Shown here: one piece after another, positions 18,513 through 24,516 of the stretch
Layout of the letters: every line of letters starts with the position of its first letter
Position numbering within the stretch: position 1 is the first letter of the stretch
NCBI GenBank assembly: GCA_001931875.2
Contig: MSJH02000080.1
Span: 1 to 24,516, forward strand
Length of the DNA stretch: 24,516 nt
Origin: Byssochlamys sp. IMV 00236
Lineage: Eukaryota > Ascomycota > Eurotiomycetes > Eurotiales > Thermoascaceae
Direction of reading: 5' to 3'
Notes under the pieces: generated by a model
Databases searched by the model: none
Told to the model about the DNA's origin: nothing
Seen by the model: only the letters and a program-made list of their open reading frames with translations
Program-made: the position numbers and the translations under genes

Positions 18513-20216
18513 TTATGTCTTTAGGATTTTCGTCTGTTCAAGGAATTCAGCTTTTGACGACTTTCCAGTAGCATTCACTTTTGTTTGAGGTGTTATCTTT
18601 TGAGCAACTGAGACCTGATTGGTTGCGAGTTTCTTGTTATTACTAGCGACAGTGGGAGCTGTCAGTCTTGAAATGAATTCTTTGGTTGATATTTTCTTTT
18701 TGATCGTCTTGATTTCTTTAGCTTCAACGATAGGTTCATCTTTAGGCTCTTGTTTGGGCTTCTGGCTGGCTAAGAGAGCGACTCTAGGCAAGTGTTTTGA
18801 GACCTTTGTTGGCTTTTTTTTCTGTGCATTTTCTGTCAGAGGCTTCCTTGTAGTACTTTCTTGTTTGTGCATGATGGGCGATAATTTTGCAATTTTACTG
18901 GTGCTTTTCACATCTTTGGGCGGTGTCACTGGTACAGGCTTACGTTCAATTCTGTGTACGGGTTTTTGTGTAGCATCAACGACATTTGCAATCTTAATAG
19001 ACGGCTGTCTCAGAAGAGATTTTGTAGTGCTTGCTCTTTGTTGAATCCTTATCGCGACAGTTGCTTCCTCCTTTGACTTGTCAACCTTTGTACTCTGCGT
19101 TTCCTCTTTTGATCTTTCTTTCTTTACATTCGACAGTTCACTTTTTTTATCATTTGTGCTTTCGGCCTCCCTTGTGTGTCGATCATTTGTATTTTCTGTT
19201 TCTTTTGAGACTATATCATTTGCGTCATGTGGTAATGCCCCTACTGCTGTTTCAGCTACAATTTGATTTTGACTGACATTATCTTTTTTTACTGCGTTAT
19301 TCACTGTTGCTGAAATTGAAACTTGAGCAACCGTTCCTGATGCTTCATGCTGCATATTATTCTCTATCGAAGCAACCTGAGTAAATTCGGACTCTTCAAG
19401 CCCGTGTCTTTCTGTTTTATTGCTTGTATATACATCACTATTGCTATGCAAAAGCTTATTTTCCTCAACAGAAGCAACATGTCCCTCTGATAGTTTTTGT
19501 GGTGTACAAGTCGCATGCACATCTTCTTCATCCGCTTGTAATGCAAGATCTGTTTTCAACACTGCAGAAGGAATAGGTGATGGAAGAGGGTCGCTCATGG
19601 CTTCATGTTTAGTTTCTTCAGATGCATCGGACGTGCTTTGCTTTAGTGGTTGCTGACAGCCATCAAATAAAAGCCTAATAGTTTTTTCAGCATGTTCCAC
19701 AGAATCACTTCCGTCTACGGCATTATGGACTGAATCTGTACCAAACAAGGCACGAAGGCTAGAAAACACAAACAACAATGTAAGGGGAGAGAGATTATGC
19801 TCTATGTAATATGTCTATTTACGTGGCATGCTTCTTCTTTTTAGCCTTCTTGGGATTCCTAGGTCCCAAGAAGAATTTAAACTCGTCAATTGCGTTTTCC
19901 TTTTCTAAGAGTAGCGCGCAGATTTCAGAGCTAGGGATGATCAATAAAATTTATTTGTTTATATTTAATTTATCAAATTACCTGCTTATCCATGTAACTA
20001 GTTTATCAAAGTCCTCATAGGTTTTTTGGCTTTCAAAGAGATCCTTTGCTTGATCTTTTGTCAGTTGCAATGTCCTTTCCTGCAACACCTTGAACTCTTT
20101 GCTTTGAATTCCCTCCATGATCTTTTGCTTTGATGATAACCCATCAGGTTTTATGATCGCCACTGTTCTTTGTGTCTGTACTTGTCTATCACAGGCACCA
20201 TTGTTGAGATCATTTT
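18513..20216 (-). CDS. NDK-domain protein lacking the catalytic His, with long disordered tail (5' end unresolved)
   Basis: Exons on the minus strand are 20216-19982, 19930-19823 and 19758-18513 (at least 529 codons). The N-terminal 130 residues form a nucleoside diphosphate kinase fold: RTVAIIKPDG, then QLTKDQA, CALLLEKENAI, GPRNPKKA, LRALFGTDS and NAVDGSDS. NDP kinases transfer phosphate through a His in NxxHGSDS; here that residue is Asp (codon 19713-19715), so ordinary kinase activity is not expected. The lysine of IKPDG and the Arg of LRALFG are kept. A Lys-rich stretch (AKKKKHA) sits inside the Kpn-loop region. The remaining 390 residues are low in complexity, rich in Ser, Thr, Lys and Glu, becoming basic and Pro-rich near the C-terminus, with FISRLTAPT. 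The first exon opens at an acceptor at 20217-20218; no in-frame ATG precedes it, so a short upstream exon is missing from this model, perhaps within 20220-20480. Confidence 0.75.
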
Positions 20217-20993
20217 CTAATATCGATATAAGCAACTCAAATTATCTCTCTCTCTCTTTCCTTTATTACCCTTGTGCTCTTCGGCAATAGCTATAAAAAA
20301 AGGGAAAATCTGTGTTTAGTGGGCGCATCAAAAAGTATGCAATATCTGCATTTTTCTTACTTTTACATGCACCTTGTATGTCCCTTATCTGAATAAACAT
20401 ATATGTGAGTAACTCTCCTTTGTGTTCACATCAAGACCATTTACCTTGTTTTGATTTACCATTTTTTCAAAGCGAAATAACTAAAAAAAAGAACAAAGAA
20501 TCACAATAAAGAAAAGAAAAAGAAAGAAAAGAGGTGGAAATAAGGAGAGGAGCAAGTATGGAATAAAGGGAGGATCAATAAGCAGTCAAAGAATGTAAAT
20601 TTGACATATTAAAAGAGGACATAGATATAATACAGAAAATCATTATACAAATAAGCTTATTTCCTTTTTAGCCAAATACTGAGTTGATTGGCAAAATGCA
20701 TGTTTGTGTTAATTAACGTTGCTTATAAACAAGATAACACAAGGTCTCGAATATATGCTTAGGACCAACATTGATGACAAACATGGCTTCGAAAAAGCGA
20801 AGCTAATCAGTGACACAGCCTGGTGTGTTCGTTTAAAGAAATTAAAAAACATTGATTTATTTTTAAAATTTGACTTTTTTTGGGCAAAAAACTCGGTTCA
20901 GCCGCATTCAAGAGATAAGCGCAAAACAATTATGTATAAAAGGCGCAGAAATCGAGAGCCTTGGATAGAATATCATCTCTTTCTTCCTTCAAT
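20217..20993 (+). promoter_or_regulatory. Intergenic region with promoter of the second P450
   Basis: TATAAAAG at 20935-20942 lies 52 bp before the P450 ATG, with GTTCAGCCG at 20896-20904. The left part probably also contains the promoter and missing first exon of the minus-strand NDK-like gene. A 92-codon open frame at 20719-20997 spans the TATA box and is not believed to be a gene. A (CT)n run lies at 20244-20256. Confidence 0.5.
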
Positions 20994-22708
20994 ATGAAAT
21001 ACGAGATGTTTAATATCGTTCAAGACTATATGATCCAGTGGATTGAAGATCGGAAACCTTTGTATCTGTCAAACACACAATGGGCTGCCACGCTGGGTCT
21101 ATTAGGATTTGCAAGCTATCTTTTGTACAAAATGATCATCTACAGGCTCTATATTCATCCCGCCAACAGACTACCAGGTCCTCGCGTCAGTTGGATACCG
21201 TTCATGGGCAACTATTTTGATATCGTGACATCAAATATCGATGAGTCTCCTTTCAGACGCTGGTCGGAGCAGTACGGTGGTATTTATACTGTGCATCATA
21301 ACTATAATGAGCCCCGAGTGATTGTAACTGATCCAAAATTGGTCAAGCAAATCTTGACATTACAAGTATACGACTTTGAAAAGCCTCCTGGGCCTGCTGG
21401 TTTTATTCGTCGTATTGCGGGCAATGGTTTGCTGGTCACTGAGGTAAATGCTAGAATATGAAAGGAAGACACATGAATCTTAATTATTACTTCACAGGGA
21501 AACTTTCATCGTACCCAACGAAAGCTGTTGAACCCTGCATTTTCCATTTATTCCATTCGTTCTATGGTTCCTCTCATGGCTACTCCAGCCTATAAGCTCC
21601 GTGATCAATGGCTCAAAAAGATAATCGAGAGCAAGTCAGAGTATACTGAAATTGATGTTTCCCTTGGATTTGCACTTGCTGCTTTGGATGTGGTTGGTCT
21701 CACTGCTTTTGGACAAGACTTCAAGTCGGTTGAGGACTATGGTACAGAAAGACTGCACAGGATCAGCAAGGCGTATCTAAACATTTTCAATGACGACTTT
21801 TCCTGGAAGCGTGTCTGGGAAATAGACTTTCCTTTTATAAGATATTTACCATCAAAGCGCTTATTTACAATGATCAAAAGCTTAAGATGGTTGCATGAGG
21901 AAGCTGAGGCCCTTGTAGAAGCAGGCATTGAAAGGTCCAAAAAAGAAAAAGCTTCCGACATGAATGGTCGACCCAAAGATTTGCTGGCCTTAATGGTGGA
22001 CTTGATTGACGAGGGGTCTGGAAAGGGATTAACCAAGAAAGAGTTAAAAGACCATTGCTTAACCTTTTTAGCTGCTGGGTAAGATATATATAAAAAGCAT
22101 TTGTATAGAGCGTATATTAACTCATATTTCCTAGCCATGAGACAACAAGTAGCACTTTAAGCTGGTGTTTTTGGTTACTTGCACAACATCAAGACGTTCA
22201 AGATAGATTAAGAGAAGAAGTGCGTGTGCTCTTCCAAGATGAAAACTCATTTGATTATGAAACTATCAACTCTATCTCATACCTTGACTACGTGTGCCGT
22301 GAAACACTTCGTTTTATTCCTACTGCTCCTCGTACAAGTCGTGTCAATCGTGTACCTGTTACTCTTGGCGAATATACCATACCAAAAGGCACCGTCTTCC
22401 ATATCCTGCCTCTTTATACTCACCGATCCAAGGAAATCTGGGGTGAAGATGCTGATAAATTCAACCCCTTACGATGGGAAAAGGGGGATCATCTCGGAGG
22501 CGCTTATGAATACATGCCCTTCTTGGCTGGTGCTCGTCAATGTATTGGCAATAAGTTTGCAATGCTGGAAATGAAGATACTCGTGGCTATTCTACTCCAT
22601 CATATTCAATTCTTCGAAAAGCCAGGTTTCGAGGTGAGAAAGATACAGGTGATAACTACAAGACCTATTCCGAACGTAACTCTTTGGGCAAAGCCTGTTG
22701 CATTATAA
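20994..22708 (+). CDS. Cytochrome P450, copy 2, 534 aa, 3 exons
   Basis: Exons are 20994-21443, 21498-22078 and 22135-22708, exactly the same exon lengths as copy 1. Membrane anchor at about residues 28-50 with LPGPR hinge; AAGHETTS (342-349), ETLR (400-403), FNPLRW (453-458) and FLAGARQCIG (473-482, Cys480) are all intact. The two proteins are clearly recent tandem paralogues; they differ most in the N-terminal third, in the region around residues 200-235, and after the tract at residue 431 (FHILPLY against IHITPIS), all plausible substrate-pocket areas. An upstream in-frame ATG at 20961 exists but lies only 20 bp after the TATA box; 20994 matches the start of copy 1. Substrate unknown. Confidence 0.93.
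22056..22395 (+). repeat. Near-identical tract shared with first P450 (copy B)
   Basis: Partner of 17617-17956, including the identical 56-bp intron 22079-22134. The five differences I count are in the GAA/GAG, AAC/AGC, CTGGTG(CC/TT)T and GTT/GCT positions, two of them in adjacent bases. Confidence 0.85.
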
Positions 22709-22747
22709 TCAATCTCTCTCTCTTTTTTTTTTTTTAATAGCTAATGC

Positions 22748-22763
22748 AAACAACAACAACAAC

Positions 22764-22799
<36 letters not shown>
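22748..22799 (+). repeat. (AAC)n(AAT)n microsatellite
   Basis: About five AAC units run into about eleven AAT units in the short spacer between the convergent P450 and LSM3 genes. A T-run precedes it at about 22726-22735. Confidence 0.9.
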
Positions 22800-22800
<1 letters not shown>

Positions 22801-22869
22801 CTTACTATAAACTATTTTATGTATTTTTTTATATATAATGGATCAAATATATGCAAAGTTGTATCAATT

Positions 22870-23342
22870 TTATGTGCGTGAAGGCGGAGAGACCTAAAAT
22901 GATGTTGGTAAAATTGTTAGATATTCTTTGTTCTTATCTTACCAGAATAACACCATCACCACGAACAAAAAGCATATCAAACGTTCTCTTTACTGTCTAT
23001 TAAGAAACGTATTATTATCAAGTTTATATTATTTGATTCTATTTTTTTTTTTTTTTTACTCTAATGACTTCTTCTAGTGTTTCTTCATTGACATCAACAA
23101 TGGTAATTGTTTCTTCTACATCACCCAAAACCATGTTCAAATGTCCATCATAAGCCTAATTTATGAATTAGCTAATGAATCAGATTGTTTCTATTTCTTT
23201 TCTTTACGTGTAAGACACCACGCAATTCTCTGTCTCCTCTTAATTTAACATAAATGCGTTCATCTAGCGAGAGTCTAACGAGATCAAGTGGTTCTTCAAC
23301 AGCACCAAGATCAGCAGAAGGTGCATTTGTCACTTCAGCCAT
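22870..23342 (-). CDS. LSM3: LSM3, U6 snRNA-associated Sm-like protein, 102 aa, 4 exons
   Basis: Minus-strand exons are 23342-23208, 23155-23060, 22996-22943 and 22893-22870; phases are all zero. The product has the LSM fold: [20 protein letters not shown] and [21 protein letters not shown] form Sm motif 1, [15 protein letters not shown] forms Sm motif 2. The 102-residue length equals that of human LSM3. It is one of seven proteins in the LSM2-8 ring on U6 snRNA in the nucleus and in the LSM1-7 ring that promotes mRNA decapping in the cytoplasm. The last exon is only 24 nt; the C-terminus SPPSRT is shorter and different from the animal one but the stop follows directly. It faces the UBXD8-like gene across a shared promoter. 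Confidence 0.93.
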
Positions 23343-23692
23343 TTTTTATTTTATTTTTAAAAGAGAGAAAAGAAAAAAAAGAAAAAAAAAAAAAAGACAT
23401 AAACCTCTCTTCACAGATATTTTTTACTCAGCATTTCCAATGCCAACAACCATAACTCAACTATTCTAGGTTGGGAAGCGTATGCTATTTTTATACTGAA
23501 TAGTTCAGTGTCTTAAACAAAGGTTGATGGTTTAGAAGTTGAATTGTATCTTGCTACGTCTCAATTTTTATTTTCATTTCGTGCAAGTAGAGCGTTTTAA
23601 AAATAATTTTGATTCGTCAAATTTTAGAGTAAATAAAGCATTCTGTTTTCATATTCTATCTTTTTCTTTTTCTTTTTTTTTTTTCTTTATCA
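23343..23692. promoter_or_regulatory. Bidirectional promoter region, LSM3 and UBXD8-like genes
   Basis: The 350-bp gap between divergent start codons holds long A-rich and T-rich runs on either side and a perfect 6+6 inverted repeat ACTGAA-TAG-TTCAGT at 23495-23509. No TATA box is obvious, usual for housekeeping genes. No coding region is seen. Confidence 0.5.
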
Positions 23693-24463
23693 ATGACTTC
23701 TTTAGACACATTAACTGAACAACAGAAAGAAGTATTAAACCAATACCAAGTAAGAATAATATACAACATTACTTGTGGTTTATTGACTTGGTTTTCAATA
23801 GACCATTACAGAAACAAAGAACCTAGATGAGGCTTTAGGTCAACTTATTGAACATGACTGGAATTTAGAGGTACTAAATAACTTCCCCTTTTTAAATATA
23901 TCTAATATTTGTATAAAAGAGAGCCATTGAATCTAAATACGAGACCAATAATACACAAGAGCATAGAGAGCAATTGGAACAAGAAGTTGCTGATAACACA
24001 ACAGGAGCGATAAGGAGAAGAAAGACAACAACAACAACAACAACAACGACGACGACAAGAGCAAGTACGTCACGGCCCAATAGTATACCTTCTTCTTCCT
24101 TTAGTTTTATATCTATTTTATTTTGGCCATTTGGTGTTGCATGGAATATCACCTGGTCTATTCTTTCTCTTGCATGTAAGGTTATATTATTAATTACAAA
24201 GAATGCCTGTTTATTTATTCATTAATATCAGCACGCATACTTTCTCAACAACAATCCATTACGGGTGGCCGTCGACCTCCGAGAGATACTCGTGTACTCG
24301 CGTACGAGTTTATTCAAGCATTTGAGCTTAACTATGGTCAAACACACGTCGATTTCTTTCAAGGTGGTTATTCACAAGCATTAGAAAAGGCAAGAAAGGA
24401 ATTGAGGTTCATGTTGGTTGTTTTGCAAAGTGATGATCATGATGACACAGAACTGTTTTGCAG
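23693..24463 (+). CDS. UBXD8/FAF2-like UBA-UAS-UBX protein, N-terminal part (continues beyond the window)
   Basis: Exons are 23693-23749, 23802-23870, 23920-24175 and 24232-24463; the last ends at a GTAAAT donor and the gene runs off the window. The start encodes a UBA-like domain (LTEQQKEVLNQYQ ... DWNLERAIES). A poly-Thr run of about 11 residues from (ACA)n(ACG)n follows, then a hydrophobic hairpin with FWPFGVAWNITWSILSLA, and then the thioredoxin-like UAS domain (GQTHVDFFQGGYSQALEKA, SDDHDDTELFCR). This matches FAF2/UBXD8, which sits in the ER and lipid-droplet membrane and recruits Cdc48/p97 for ER-associated degradation. The p97-binding UBX domain should lie just outside. The ATG is the first in frame and precedes the UBA. 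Confidence 0.88.
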
Positions 24464-24516
24464 GTAAATTGACTCGTTTATCACTTTTTAAATTCTTACT
24501 TTTTCTTTTTTTTTTT

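Noticed and set aside
18619..19656. Several long plus-strand frames rich in Leu, Phe and Ser
   Set aside because: They are antisense shadows of the low-complexity tail of the minus-strand NDK-like gene, which has clear splice joins to a recognised domain.
20719..20997. 92-codon frame before the second P450
   Set aside because: It spans the TATA box and leader of the P450 and resembles nothing known.
23892..24225. Open frames on both strands across the (ACA)n(ACG)n run
   Set aside because: Only the spliced plus-strand reading joins the UBA, membrane and UAS parts; the others come from the trinucleotide repeat.
1..24516. tRNA or rRNA genes, CRISPR arrays, complete transposons
   Set aside because: I looked for tRNA B-box-like words, regular spaced repeats and transposase or reverse-transcriptase motifs and found none that hold up.

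Overview
The window looks like nuclear DNA of an early-diverging filamentous fungus, most likely Mucoromycota (Mucorales type). It is AT-rich, nearly every gene is split by 49-67 bp GT-AG introns (some with TACTAAC-like branch points), genes are tightly packed, and there are two tandem P450 genes of a zygomycete-like kind. All exon models below were built by hand from splice signals and reading-frame continuity. No alignment or RNA evidence was available.

Layout. 1-1138: no convincing gene; a purine-rich stretch and a short direct repeat. 1139-2484 (+): SLC25 mitochondrial carrier, 5 exons, one of whose introns is GC-AG. 2640-4494 (+): PARN-type poly(A)-specific ribonuclease, 5 exons, all four DEDD residues plus the conserved His. 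4542-4654: promoter with two RFX X-box-like palindromes and a TATA box. 4715-14827 (+): a giant 25-exon gene for a 2,924-residue poly(ADP-ribose) polymerase. 15258-16128 (-): decayed C2H2 zinc-finger gene. 16558-18269 and 20994-22708 (+): two P450 paralogues with identical exon structure. 18513-20216 (-): nucleoside-diphosphate-kinase-like protein, lying between them, with the catalytic His replaced by Asp and a long disordered tail. 22870-23342 (-): LSM3. 23693-24463 (+, runs off the window): UBXD8/FAF2-like ER protein, divergent from LSM3.

The main discovery is the PARP. After the splices are joined it reads: basic N-terminus, about 30 ankyrin repeats, WGR, PARP regulatory domain, PARP catalytic domain with an intact His-Tyr-Glu triad, then a C-terminal module resembling the cysteine-rich end of the mitotic checkpoint ubiquitin ligase CHFR, closing with a PBZ poly(ADP-ribose)-binding zinc finger. 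The PBZ appears only when the last 50-bp intron is removed. One polypeptide would therefore both make and bind poly(ADP-ribose). The X-boxes upstream are the kind of site bound by RFX/Crt1 factors that control DNA-damage genes in yeast, which fits a genome-stress role. The other genes are mostly housekeeping (mRNA decay, splicing, ER quality control) or accessory (P450s), with no sign that the window is an operon-like cluster.
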